64,000 nucleotides of DNA from Apteryx mantelli. Its lineage: Eukaryota > Chordata > Aves > Apterygiformes > Apterygidae. The stretch is from contig NC_089978.1 in the NCBI RefSeq assembly GCF_036417845.1, forward strand, positions 163,367,962-163,431,961. The letters run 5' to 3'. Position 1 is the first letter of the stretch. Each line of letters opens with the position of its first letter. The position numbers and the translations under genes are program-made. Positions 35,927 to 47,915 of the stretch are shown piece by piece. Under the pieces are notes generated by a model. The model was not told the DNA's origin, did no database searches, and saw only the letters and a list, made by a program, of their open reading frames with translations.

Positions 35927-37508
35927 TACTAGAGACTTGAGAATACGGGGCTGTGGTACTGCAAGACTATTCTGCCTTGTAGTTTGAGAACAGTAAGTCA
36001 GTGGATGTTTTTTCTTCAGAGTAGTGTTTTGGTATTGAGTTTGCATGCAGACTGTCAGCTGTCAAATAAGGGCTGAACTTCCTCGCAGCCTTTGGGAGCC
36101 CAATAGGATCCCTATAAGCTTCTGTATAGATGTTTAGAGAAGCGTACAGCATGCTTTGGAATTTGGTTGAAGCTGGCCAATGAGTTTGGAGTCTGTCTGG
36201 AGGGGATGGACTGACAAGCTGAGGCAGTGGTCACCTCAGCCTTGCACCCTGAGGTAGCCCTCACCAGATTGGTTGTGTGAGGCTACAAGCCTGCGCATTG
36301 AAGAAATAGCTTCCCGCTCTTCATACTCTGTAGTTTTTTGGGTGGACCTGACTTTTGTGGAGGACTGGAAGGAAAAGGAGGCTGTCTCAAAGAATCCAAG
36401 GAATGATCGGTTTCCTGAAAGCTCACTCTGTTTTTTTTCTGTTCCTGTCTGTACAAATGCTCTCAGGGATAACACAAAATTACAGTTCAGCTGGATTTAC
36501 TGTGCTTTGTATTCAAGCATGGCTAATGTGGAGGAAACTTTGAGCTTTAATTCCTTAAATCTGGATCCTCTGAAGAGTCCAAGGAGCACTGGGAATTTGG
36601 GTCAGCATTCAGCATGGTCCCAAACTGAGCTCAGCTCAGTTTGGTAGAGGTAGTAGCCAGCACTGGTATTCATACCAGACCCCGTGTTCCTGAGTTTGGA
36701 GTGGTCCTTAGGTTAAGTGTTGCCCCAAACTCTGCCTAGCTCTGGGCTCCTAGTGAAAGGAAAGAGCAGTGTGCTGGCTTGCCCTCATTCCCATTTCCAC
36801 TGCAGAGGAGAGAGAAAGTAAAAACAGGCCAGAAAAACAGACCCCCACACCCCCTCCTGCACTGCTGAAGGTTGTGCCAGATTGCTTCAGGGAACAGCAG
36901 TATAGTGGCTTAACAGGCACTCTCAAACTTTAGGGACTGCAAAGACTTCAGGCACAGATTATGGCATTTTTTAAAGTTCATTTCTGTGACTGTTATTCTC
37001 TGTGCCATTGTATATGGCCAGTGCTTCGCTGTGCACAGCTATAGTAAGTGCTTGCTGCCAGTCCACTCCAGCTGCCTCTCACTGCAGTCGGGGTAACAGG
37101 GCAGACTCCTCTGCAGCTGCAGGGCAGCCATTCTACAGTGAGCTGCAAGCCAGGAGTGGGGGGGAAAGAGGAAGGAGGGGTTGAAAGAGGCTTAGAGAGG
37201 GACTGAGGTATAGTCCTCCATGCAGAGCACAACCTTTTCTGCTCCCCCACAGGGACAGGCTAGAGTTCATCGGCTTAAGTGCAGCCGGGGCACATGCTGC
37301 TGCGCTCAATTACACATGCTGTGCCTCCCTGACATTTCCGAAATAGCAGCCTCAGTCCCTAGTGCTCTAGAGCGGAAGGAGGCACAGTTAATTGGCCTGG
37401 CTTTCATACAGAGGGTGTATAACTCATGCAATTACAGAGCTTGCATGCCTCCTGTCTTCCCCTCTGCATGAGGAATGGGAAGTTAAGCATAGTCAAAGGC
37501 AGGGTCAG

Positions 37509-37519
37509 GCTGACTCAGC
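37509..37519. promoter_or_regulatory. Palindromic Maf-recognition-type element
   Basis: GCTGACTCAGC is the inner 11 bp of the TRE-type Maf recognition element TGCTGACTCAGCA, flanked by G and C instead of T and A. It could bind NF-E2/NRF2-Maf or AP-1 proteins. Confidence 0.4.
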
Positions 37520-39399
37520 CCCTCGCAAAAGTTTGGAGTTGCTGAAGGCACTGGCATCCTAGGTAAGGGGTGTACCTTTACTGACAGCATTGCTCCTGTG
37601 GCTGCTATCCAGAGCTTTGTATGGGGCTTGGGAGAGGATAGGACAGCAACTTTATCTCCCCATATTCTTCTACAGTCTCTGCCAGCTAGGCACTGTGGTG
37701 ACAGCTGCATGTAAAAGGGGAGGTGAGTGGGCACAGTCAACAGGTACTGTTGGGACTCTCACCTGCTGCTTTCCTCCACATGGCGCTGACAGCCTTGTAG
37801 AGAACACAGCATGCTGCCATGCACCATGTGAGGCTTCTTGGAGCAAGCAACGTTCAATACCAGGGCAAGCAAGAGGAATCTTCTTTTCCCTTAAAAAAAA
37901 GAGACACAGCTGCACTCCCTACATCTTTCCCTAACTGGGGAGGTAGGGCTGGAATAAGAAAGGAATATTATTGCCCCAACCTCCTGTTCCACGAACAGGA
38001 CCAGCTCCATGGATGAGGGAAGTTAAAGTGGGAATAATTGGGCCAGCTCCTTGCCTGGAGACTTCTAGCAGCCATAATTCCTGTTTCCATAGAGAAAAAG
38101 GGAGACCTACCTAAATGTCTTCTGCCTGCCCTCTCACTGTCACCTCAGTAGCTTGCACCACTGTCAATGAGCTTCATACCAGTTCCAAAAGATAAATGCT
38201 CTGAAGGCAGAGGAAAGAAATGGAGATCTGCTTTTGCCTTTTTTTTTCTCCTCTTTGCACCACACTGTTCAAGCAGTGGCCAGATGGATTTCACAAGACT
38301 GCCAGTGTCTAGCTGAAAATATCCCACTTGCTTCACAAGCTCCTGTGCCCCTGATAAAGTACTTGGTAATGTAGCATCAGAAGGTGGCCTGTGAAGGCAG
38401 GGTCAACTTGGCCCCAAAGCAGTGTAATGTCATGGCTGTTTTCCTGCTATGTGTCCATGTGTCACTGTAGCAGAGAAGTCCTACAGGGGTCTCTGCCTCT
38501 GCCACCATTCCCTAGTACATCTACTCCTGCTTAGAAGATCCTGGCAATATCTGTCTGTGGTCCTTCTTCCAGAGGCACAGCAAGAGCAAGGCAAATGTGG
38601 AGGTGAGTAGGGGGAACAGTATCCAAAGCCTGCTGTTACTACTGCCATTGGAAGAGGGGCTGCAAGCCTCCATTGCCCCAGCTTGGAAAGAGCACCCAGC
38701 AGTGGAAAGGGACTGGGTGGTGAGAGTGCCCTGGGAAGGGAATTGGGGAAGGAGAACATAGTGACCAAGTGCTTTGCTTCTGTCACTCTTCTTGTTGGTT
38801 TTCTCCTTCCTTGCTTCCCTCCACCTACAAGCTTCCACACAGCGTTCCCATTGATTATTTCTTTGTGCTGGAGTGGTAGTGCATGGCTGGATTTTGCCTG
38901 CTGACTTTGTGTGGTGTTTGTTAAGCTGACCATGGCGCTCACAAGTTTTAAAGTGGACAGCATCTCAAAGTATGTAAGCTATGTTGAGCATTGGCAGGTG
39001 CAGAGGTTGGATTTTTTTGTTTTTTTTTGTTTTGTTGTTGTTTTCATGGCATGATATGGATCAGAGGAATATTTCTGTGATGGGGATCAGAATGATTGAT
39101 CTCTTCGTGCTATGAAATGTGCTGATTATATGGTTTGAGGTTATGTAAGTGTACACACAGTTTGTGACAACTTTGTTTAGCAACTAATGTATGCAGCTCT
39201 ATCACAAGAAGTGGAGCTGGGATATGCACAACTCTGACATTATCTTGGAACTCAAGATCTTTGATCAGTAATGGCTCTTTTTTGAACATTGCACTGCAAG
39301 AAAGATTTGGGGGAGAAATAGCAATTCTCAGCTGGACAGAGTGGTAATTCTTGCACATATCCTGCATAACTATAGAAACAGGAAAAGTGGGCCAGGGAT

Positions 39400-39600
39400 A
39401 AGTCTGCTATTCTAGAATTACAAAACGTGTGTTCAAGTCCCTGCTCTGTCACAGACTCATTATGTGGCCCCTGGCTAATCACATCACTTCTCTGCACCTC
39501 CATGTCTTGACTTTAAAATGGAAATGATAATTACCATCACATGTCTTCAGAGTGCTAATGATGCAGAGGTATTTAGATGATGAGTGCTACAGGCTTTCTT
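39400..39600 (+). repeat. MIR-like SINE
   Basis: gtgttcaagtccctgctctg, cagactcattatgtggcccc, acatcacttctctgcacctc and aaaatggaaatgataattac follow the MIR consensus order (cgaatcccggctctgccact, agctgtgtgaccttgggcaa, cttaacctctctgagcctca, aaaatgggaataataat) on the + strand. Confidence 0.7.
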
Positions 39601-40904
39601 CAGCTAGTTGGAAACAGATGACCTTGCTCCAAAGATAGTCAGATCTTTACTCACCTGATAGCTACTTGATAAAGGATCAGTGGTCCTCCTGGTGAAGATG
39701 ACTCTTCTTGGTCACCCCTGAGGTTCTGGCTTGCTGATACTTGTGACAGAATCACTATCTGGGAGTCCTTAGATGACCAAAAATATGATTCTCAGCTCTA
39801 AGGCCAACACAGAGAATAAAAACAGACAGACTTAGCCACTTCACATCTGAACAATATAGCATTCACTCACCTAGCGTATTCTTTAACTTAGTGCTATGCC
39901 ACTTGCATAGAAAGGCCTCTTTCCAACCGTAACTTCAGCTGTCATGGGCTTGCATCTTCTTGAGAAGTACGGTTAGGTGAGTGCAACATCCACAAACTAG
40001 GGAAAAAAAGCAACCACGAGGTTGCCTTGGATTCAAACTTGTGCTTGTATAGGAGCCACCCACCTGTTGTTACAATTAATTAACCCCTGAGAAACTTGTA
40101 GACTACATGTAATTCTATCTGAAATGTGTTAATCTGTATGAGAGGACGGGGTTTCTAGCTCAGAAGGCGACTAGTGCACAGTACTCTTAACCTTTTTGGG
40201 TCACCATGGGACAGCAGGGTTAGGATTCACTTGACCAAGTGCAAACAGCTGTATCTGAGCAAGGCGCTCTGTGTCAGTGCAGAGAAGTGAGGACTTCTAG
40301 ATAATGATTCATTTTATCCAAAGTAGATATTAGGGCACAATTCCTTTGGCCTCTTTTAGTAAGATCTGTTTCCCCTCTGTTGGCTATAAAAGGAGGTCAG
40401 GTGACTAGCTCAGGTGGATAATTCTACATCATTGGCATCTCAAATTAGGGAGGTGTGTGCATCTTTCCTCTATAGGTGCTGAACTGCTGTAGCAAAGGAG
40501 AAGGTGGCTTTGGTGAAGGCTTGCTTTGGGCTGCTAAGTTTGGGGTGACTTCACTAGGTTTGATTCTCTTGCCCTGTACACCAAACTAATCAGAATATCT
40601 CCATGGAAATGTCAGAGGTGCTCCACTACTGTAAAATCCAGCAAAGCTGAGTCATCACATCAGCATCGCTCAGCTGTATTCCATCTCCATGTAGGATGAG
40701 AGCTGTTGCAATGCAGCAACATAACCTTTGAGAATATTGTGAGTGTCACTTCCTCCATAAAATAAAACAAAGCTGAACTGTGAGTCCTGAAAACTATTGC
40801 TCAAGCATGTGAGATAAACTATGGAAAGCCGAATATGCTGATAGGGGTGATGTGAGAAACAATCTAAGCTGGTCCAGACAAGCACTGACTTTGAATGTAA
40901 GAAA

Positions 40905-41097
40905 GAGGCCTGGGTCCTTTCCTCCTCTCTGCTGCTGACTTACTGGTTCAGTTGAGCAAATAACTCCATCTTCTTGTCTGTCTTAGCTAATAAACTCTTC
41001 AGAGCGCAGGCCATTTCTTACCATGCATTTGTGTAGTGCCTGGCACAATGTTAGCATGATCTCAGTGGTGGAGTCTCCATGCTGACATAAATAATAC
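40905..41097 (+). repeat. MIR/CORE-type SINE with L3-like tail
   Basis: Begins like the preceding element (cctgggtcctttcctcctct, gagcaaataactccatcttc). It ends with aaactcttcagagcgcaggc, gtgtagtgcctggcacaatg and an aaataata tail, as in a widespread sauropsid SINE or LINE tail. Family name uncertain. Confidence 0.6.
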
Positions 41098-43239
41098 TCA
41101 CACCTTCTGGTGTTCTCTCCAGCCCTTGCCAGGCTGTTGCATCAGAACTGATCTCATGGAGGGAAAGAAATTCTTGTACTTTGTTCTGTAAAGTGCCAGA
41201 AAAGACAAACAGACAATCAGAGCAGTCTCTGGGGACTGAGACTGTGGAGTAGCAATGTCATTCTGCAGCGCAGCAAGGAGTAGCCTCGTTACAGTAGTAC
41301 GCCAGCCCCCAGCAGCACTGTGTGGTGGTTTCAGGGCGAGGATGCCTCCTGACATCTTTCTGGAAAGGCACAGGGCCGTGCTATGCCATCCGCTGGGGCC
41401 ACACTGAACAGAAACTGTCCTCAGTGTGCAAAACCAATTCACTGGGTCTGGGCAGGTCTCACACCACAGCCAAGTGACTGTGGCCTCTCCCTTGCCATAT
41501 GCCCTGTTGCATGACCTCATAAGGATGTGCCATTCCCTATTACGTGACCCCCTGCAAAGGCCCGTGTGTGTCATGGCTCCAAGTGCTTGTGACGTGGTCT
41601 GGTGGTGGATGACACGTGTCAAGATTCAAGCCCTTTAGGAGGTTTGAATAAAAGCCTGTGATCTCCTAATTCTGGGCTGGGTTCCCTCAAAATCCCAAAT
41701 CACTCATTGCCTCACACTTGGTCACACTGGGCTCCCACGCTGGGCTTCCCTCACTCACTGCTTTCTGATAGCTTCTTGGTGTAAGACTGCAGTGACTAGA
41801 GATAGTCACCCCATGACACTTAACCCCTCAGTATGGACACCATTCTCTAATGAGAGGACAAAGCAGGAGTTTGTCCTGGACAGTCCTCTTTTGTCACCTA
41901 TCTATTCTCATCTTTCAGATGTAGCAGCAGGATACATCTATGTTCTCACCCATAGCTGATTTCTTCTCAGCAATGTCTAATATCAATGCTCTTCTCATTT
42001 CTTGATTCTTTTGAGTCTCCTGGCAGCCTGCTGCTGCACCACCCTAAACAAAGCAGTCCTGTGAAGAGCTTAAATCTTTCTTACTAACTCTGGGGCCTGT
42101 AGAGTTTCCTACCAGGCTTAGTCTTTTCCTTTTGGCCTGTGGGGCCATCTTACAGCTCATATCAGTGCCCTAATCTTGCTGAATCCTCCCATTGCTGCCC
42201 CACACCTCTAGTCATCAAGACTCTTGCTTGACTCTGCGTGGGCATTGTGGCAAGAAAGCACAGGCTTTCTTAGCAAAGGAATTGTCTATTCACAGCCACT
42301 TTACTCTTAGGGACATTGGAGAGTGACAGATCTTTGAAAAATGAAGGTGCTGAGATGCGAGAGTCACCCTTCTCAGATCTGACTTCCTTTCTGGGAGACC
42401 TGTCAGCGTTTCAGGCCAGGTGGTTTCTCTCTCATTCCTACAGCCCCTCCAGTTGTCTCATCCTCATGTGTTTCTCAGAGCAGCAAGCTTTTTTTAAGTA
42501 GCATTTTTATCTCCTTACCATGCCATCTACTGAAAACTCCAGCCACAAGTCATAACTCCCTATTGCTGGTCACGTAGGTTGTAGGGAGCTGCAGCACACA
42601 AACCTCTAGCCAGAAAGGCTAGGCAATATTGATTTGTATGCCTTTTCCACTGCACAATTCTGGGCCCTCAGAATGAAAGTAGGAGCATTATTAAGGCATT
42701 TGCCTTGTTTGAAGTATCTGTGAAATACTTGCTCAGTGGAAATCAGGTCTATCTACAGCTGGTCACATGCTGTGTGCTCATCAGCATCCAGTACCTCTGT
42801 GGTATAAATAGTCACCTATAAATAGGTATGTAGGCATCTTTCCTTTCTGGAAATCCCTCAGTGGATAGAATCTGTCAGGTCTCAAGCTGCACACAGTATT
42901 TTGTGGGCTCTGTCACAAATGATCACAAAGATGAACTTTGGTATATCATTAGACTAAGTTAAATGCACTCTGCTCAAGATATTTATATGGTTTTAGAGCA
43001 ACAGTGGACACGTAATCTACCATACAGGTAGTACCATTGTCCTAGACCCTTGCACCAGTAAAAGAGCACATTCAACATTATTAATTATCTTGTATCCATA
43101 TTTTGTACTGTGAAGGTTCTCAGTGATCTTACCAGGATGCTGTGCCCTCATGGAATGCAGAGACTGTCACAAATCCGGGAGGTTTACCATCCATACAGGT
43201 CAGGCAGGCGAAAGGTGGGCGCATGCATTGGGGAGAATC
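41098..43239. other. Intergenic DNA downstream of MCM5, part 2
   Basis: No gene recognised. An AATAAA at 41647-41652 (gtttgaataaaagcctgtg) could be an LTR or transcript end, but no matching boundaries are visible. The rest is unremarkable. Confidence 0.5.
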
Positions 43240-43345
43240 AAAGGACATGAAGAGGGGAACAGCTTGCCCAAGGTCACACAGCTCACACAAATTGGTCAGT
43301 GACAGAGCCCTACATTCCTGATATTCAGTCCAGATCTTTCTGCAG
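43240..43345 (-). repeat. MIR-like SINE
   Basis: cagcttgcccaaggtcacac followed by agctcac and ggtcagtgacagagcc is the reverse-strand MIR signature (gacttgcccaaggtcacaca, agctagtaagtggcagagcc). Confidence 0.7.
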
Positions 43346-43564
43346 CAGAACTGCTGTTACTGGGGGAACTACAATGTTTGGCTTACCTGGGTTCTCTTGA
43401 ATTAGGCAATTAAAATATCATGGTTTCCACAGCAACATCACTGCTGCCACACTGCACCAACGTCATTTTACTGTACTGTATTCAGGTGCAGATGCAACTT
43501 TCAGTAATAGATACATCACAAGGAAAGAGGGTGAAACTTTCCCAGTCTTGAGTTCAACTGAAAC

Positions 43565-43700
43565 TTATCCATAGATACTGAGGTCAGAAGGAACGATTTG
43601 GCCCAGCTCACCTGACCTCCTGGTCAGGTGTGACACAGGCCCTAAAGGTCTGCCAAGGATCTCAGAAATTTCTGAGCACTCCATGGGCAAATGCAAATTC
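43565..43700 (-). repeat. Old CR1-type LINE tail
   Basis: gaggtcagaaggaacgattt, cagctcacctgacctcctgg and tgtgacacaggccctaaagg resemble the reverse complement of old CR1 tails found in turtles, crocodiles and birds. Strongly degraded. Confidence 0.5.
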
Positions 43701-44269
43701 TCACGGGCTGCATTCATTTGATATAAAATTTTCCTGATTTGCTTTCCAAAAGGGTGAAAAAGTAAAGACTCCAAAATGGCCGAGAAAAGTTGACACCAAA
43801 GGGGCTCAGAGTTTTTCCTGACAAACACCAGCTTGCAGGAAGACAAAGTGCAGAAGAACATGTATTCATAGGCAGGACCCCAGGCCTGCTAGTACAAAAC
43901 AAATGTGTGATTGCATAGAATCAGAGAAGACAGATCCATGGTTTTATTCCGCTTGACCTGGCAGGCATATTGCTTCAGTGCCTCCCTATGCCATGCTATT
44001 GGACTGCTTTCCAAACCCTGAATGGAGAAACCAGGATTTCTGTTCTCTTGGATGTGGCTAATGGTCTTGCACTGAAGAAAAGGGTAACATTAGGTCAGAG
44101 AACCAGCTCAGAAGGAAAAGACCAGCATTTGAGTCCCTGCTTTATGAGAAAAAATGGAAAACTTATTTGTTTGTGGCTCATGCTGCATGTCCCAAACATA
44201 GAGACATAAAATTTACAGTCATGACCCCTTCACCTTTCTTGCTCCTCAGAGGATAACACAGTTTCCTGT

Positions 44270-46554
44270 TTATTCCAATGGGCAGCTGTTGCATCCATAG
44301 GGGTGAGCAGCACTCATGGTTAATATGGCTGATGTCCAGATACATTTTGCAGAAGTTACTTGTTTATTTGCCAGGCCACTCAGCAGCTGTTGAAAGTTGT
44401 ACCCTTGGGAATAGGAGACTCCCAGGCAATTCTCAGATGCCTGAGCATGGGAGAGAACTTGTTTCACCCGCACTGGGATTGGCAGACAGGAAAGTAGTTC
44501 CTGAATCTCTGGAGCAAATGCTTTGTGCTGGACTATGATAGGACTTATGGGGTCTCCCTCTCCTTCTCCATCTGATGCAAGAAATGGTTGCCTGTGCTCT
44601 AGGGACCACTGGGCAGACTTCTGCATCACCCACGGCAAAGCAGAGGCAGTGCACTGTCCTAGAGCCTCATAACCATGGTGCATGCCGCTGGCAATGCAGC
44701 TGAAGTGCCCAAAGCAGTGAGATACCCGGAATCGGTGAGGGAAGGTCCCTGTGATCAGTGCCAAGGAAAGAGAAGTGTGGGGACACAGGCAATCCCTGGA
44801 AATCACCAGAGAAATATTATCACTGCAGGAGCCATTCCTCTCCCTTGGGCTGCTTTCATGGTCACTCAGATAGAAGAAAGGGTCCCAGGATACAGTAGAC
44901 AAAGCCCTTGGGGAGTTCCCTGCCAGACGTACAAACACCATAGGCCACTTTGTGCCTCTTCTTTCCCCACTGCAGGGTTTGACCTGTTGCCTAGGAAGGA
45001 AGGTGTTGTAGCTGGAGTATTGCATTTTGTAACTATTGCCAGTAGTCCACTGGGCAGCTTTGGGAGCACAGTACAAAAGCAGGGCAGGGTCCAGGTTTCT
45101 GCAGTGTTTAACCAAAGGTCAAATGGTTGCTATTTGGCCCTGACCAGGGGTGTACAGGGGCACACAGCCCATCAGAAATACACAAGCTAGTTCTTATGCA
45201 TGGTCCAGCGCAGGCAAAGGTGTAAATCAGGTCTGAGGATGTATTTATCCTTCTCCAGAGCTTTTTGATCACCCAATTCTTATGCAATCAGCAAAGAAGA
45301 AACAATTAAAATTCAAAGCCCTTGGGAAGGAAGCATCAAAAACAATTTAATGCAGGAGAGAGACAAAGCCTGCAGCCTCCTGTGTCTGTATATTTTGCTT
45401 TGGACATCAAGAGTACTTCTCATATTTGCTGCTTTTCTTTGCTCTTGCCTGGCAGGGCTGTGTTGGTTGTTTTTGTTTTTAAATGCTACAATGACCCAGA
45501 CTCAGAAGAACAAGCAGGTGGTGATCCAGACAGTGGGTTTGTATCTGACTCTGCTTATGCAGTCAGCTATGAATTATTGAAATGGAAAGAAATCAAAGCC
45601 TAATCCCCAGTGACCTATGCATGGGTGTCAGTCATGATCAGTCCGGAACTTGGGCACCGAGACATGGACTGCAAAGTGGAGACATGGCTAGCTAGCTTAA
45701 TGTATTAGCTGAGCCCTCTAAACAAGCAATAGCTAGTACCAAACAAATATCTATTCACTGGCTTTACTTTCCAGCAGAACCTGCTGTGTGCAACATCTCT
45801 GGGCAGGGAAAAATACTGGCTCACAGGACAGTGTAAGATCCTAGGGCTTTGGAGATTCGGTACTGAAGCAATAATTAGTTTTAAATGTGTAAGCCACCTG
45901 CTTATCAAATAAGAAAGCAGGTAAAAGGTTCTGTTCTGTGTTCCACAATGGGCAGCAAGAGATAAGTGAAATCTGTATGGCCCAAATTACTAGTGGGTGA
46001 CTTCCGATCATTTGCCTTTGCAGCTGGCTGCACCCTTGATCCATAACATTTCCATTCAGCTTCAAAAGCCTATCAATGGAGGAGGCTTGCCTGAGGCAGT
46101 GAATGAGAGAATTATTTTCTCTATCTTTGTTTCATACATGCCTGATCTTACTGTGTTTGGCATTGCTCTAATTAATGTTTCCTTGCCAGCTTTTCTGATA
46201 TTTCTGGCAGTTTTTTGGGGCTCCCTCATCCAATGGTGACAGCAGAGCAAAGGGCTTTTGGTGCAGTTGAAGACCGCTCAGATACTTAATGTCAGATGTG
46301 AAGGAGCAGAACCAATGGACACTGGAGGAGGCAAGGGAAGTACTAGTACTAGCACAACTTGCTAAGAGGCAAGAGGGGACACCATTGCAGATCAGAGGGA
46401 ACAGATGTTTTCTAAAGGTTGCCTGTGCCGGATGGCAATTTCCCGTCTCAGTCCTGAACTGTTTCCTAGTCTCAGCAGTGACTTGGTACCTTGTAATCAG
46501 TCACACATCTATCCACGCAAATCCTTTGGAGGTAGAGAAGTCTGACCATCTCCC
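44270..46554. other. Intergenic stretch with unusually long open frames
   Basis: Holds a 281-codon open frame on the - strand (44270-45115), with a 171-codon frame opposite it on the + strand (44675-45190). Two + strand segments are preceded by splice-acceptor-like sequence (about 45446-45603 and 46024-46239). I recognise no protein securely and do not call a gene; see the findings. Confidence 0.35.
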
Positions 46555-46670
46555 CTGCAGAGGAGGGAACTGGAGCACAGAAAAAGTGTGTCTTAGTCCA
46601 AGTTGCACTTGGAGTCAATGTCAAAGAAAAGTAGATGGATTCCAGGTTCTTGAATCCTAGGCTCTTCTCA
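46555..46670 (-). repeat. MIR-like SINE
   Basis: gaggagggaactggagcaca, tgtcttagtccaagttgcac and ttccaggttcttgaatccta parallel the reverse MIR consensus (gatgaggaaactgaggcaca, gacttgcccaaggtcacaca, gaacccaggtctcctgactc). Confidence 0.5.
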
Positions 46671-47764
46671 TGGGGATTTTCTTCATCCTATATATGCCAA
46701 ATTCATCCACAGTATTTTTAAATCATCCTGAACTCTCCCTTGCTCTTTAAGAGGCAGAGAAATGTGTGCAATGGCTGTTCACCTCAGTAAAGATCCCTTC
46801 TTCTATTATTAACTTTTTTATATTTTTTACACCTTTCTTTCATGTCAAGATTCACTCTCCATGTGGGCTGGATTGCAGTCATTTCTGGGGAGCTTCTCTG
46901 CTCCACAAGGGGCCAGTTACAAGGTGAATAAATCCCCTCTGAAGAGTTTTGTCTGGCTGCTCTGTATTTGCTCCTACTTCAATTACATCTCCTCAGCAAC
47001 TTAAATGAAATGAAAGCTACTTTTCCTGCTTGGGCCATTCATATTGATTTGTGACCAGTTAGCCTTCTCACTACTGATTTCTCAGGTTTCACTCTCGGTC
47101 CCTGTGTTAGCAGCACCTGTAAACTATGCTCATCTCTATGGTATCTGTCCTCCTGCCATCCCTTACCTATTCTCTTCATCTGATCCTGTCTATTACCCCT
47201 TGTTCTGTTTCCATTCCCATGGCTTGTGTATGCTCTCATCCTGTGCATTTCCTCAAAGCCACCAGCTTTTCCTTGTCATATGCCCTACCTCCTCCAATTC
47301 AGAGCCTCCTTTGTAATTCATTTTCACTTTCTGCTAGATGCTGCATACTTCTGCCTCCTGAAGCTGCTCTCTATGTTTGTAAGTCTGTTAGAGCCTATAG
47401 GCGTTGAAGTGATGGTGTTGTGTCCCTTCAACAGGGCAATGTTTCCCTCCAGCCAAGAGGAAAGTCGGAATGACGCCAATTAAAGAGCTGTTCTAAGTTG
47501 TTATGATTGTTCATGGTGGTCATGTTTATTATAGCGGGATCTCAAGAAGAGTATGGATCAGGGGCCCACTGAGGAAGGCATTGTATAGAAAGAAAAGAGT
47601 TCCTAATTCAGTGCATTTCAAGCCAAATATGTTGGCAGATAGCAGAGGTGAAGACTGTAATATGTTAGCTAGAAAAAAGTGATTGCACTGCTTCTCTGTA
47701 GAAGGTAAATGGATTTCTATTTAAGCATAATTTAAATATCAGAGAAATGATGATCTCTACAGGT

Positions 47765-47915
47765 GAAACACAGCATTTCCAGAGCAGCCACTAATTTACT
47801 GTGTGACCTTCAGCAGTTCATTCAAGCTCTCTCTACCACAGTCACTTTTTATGTTAAACAAGTCCAAAGACAAATTCCTCTCTTGTAGAGGTCTTTTGAG
47901 GACTATGCATCTCCA
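47765..47915 (+). repeat. MIR-like SINE
   Basis: agccactaatttactgtgtg then accttcagcagttcattcaa and gctctctctacc follow the + strand MIR core. gtcttttgaggactatgcat matches its later part. Confidence 0.6.

Larger units (their letters stand above)
34431..39400. other. Intergenic DNA downstream of MCM5, part 1
   Basis: No gene is supported. Contains a CTCF-like motif (35916) and a palindromic Maf-type element (37509), plus a T-rich tract at about 39011-39043. Open frames of up to 160 codons (for example - strand 38481-38963) have no recognisable domain and no splice context. Confidence 0.55.

Noticed and set aside
38481-38963. 160-codon - strand frame
   Set aside because: No recognisable motif, no splice context, and length within what intergenic DNA of this composition can produce.
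41098-41622. 174-codon - strand frame
   Set aside because: No motif or domain recognised, and it overlaps the end of a SINE tail.
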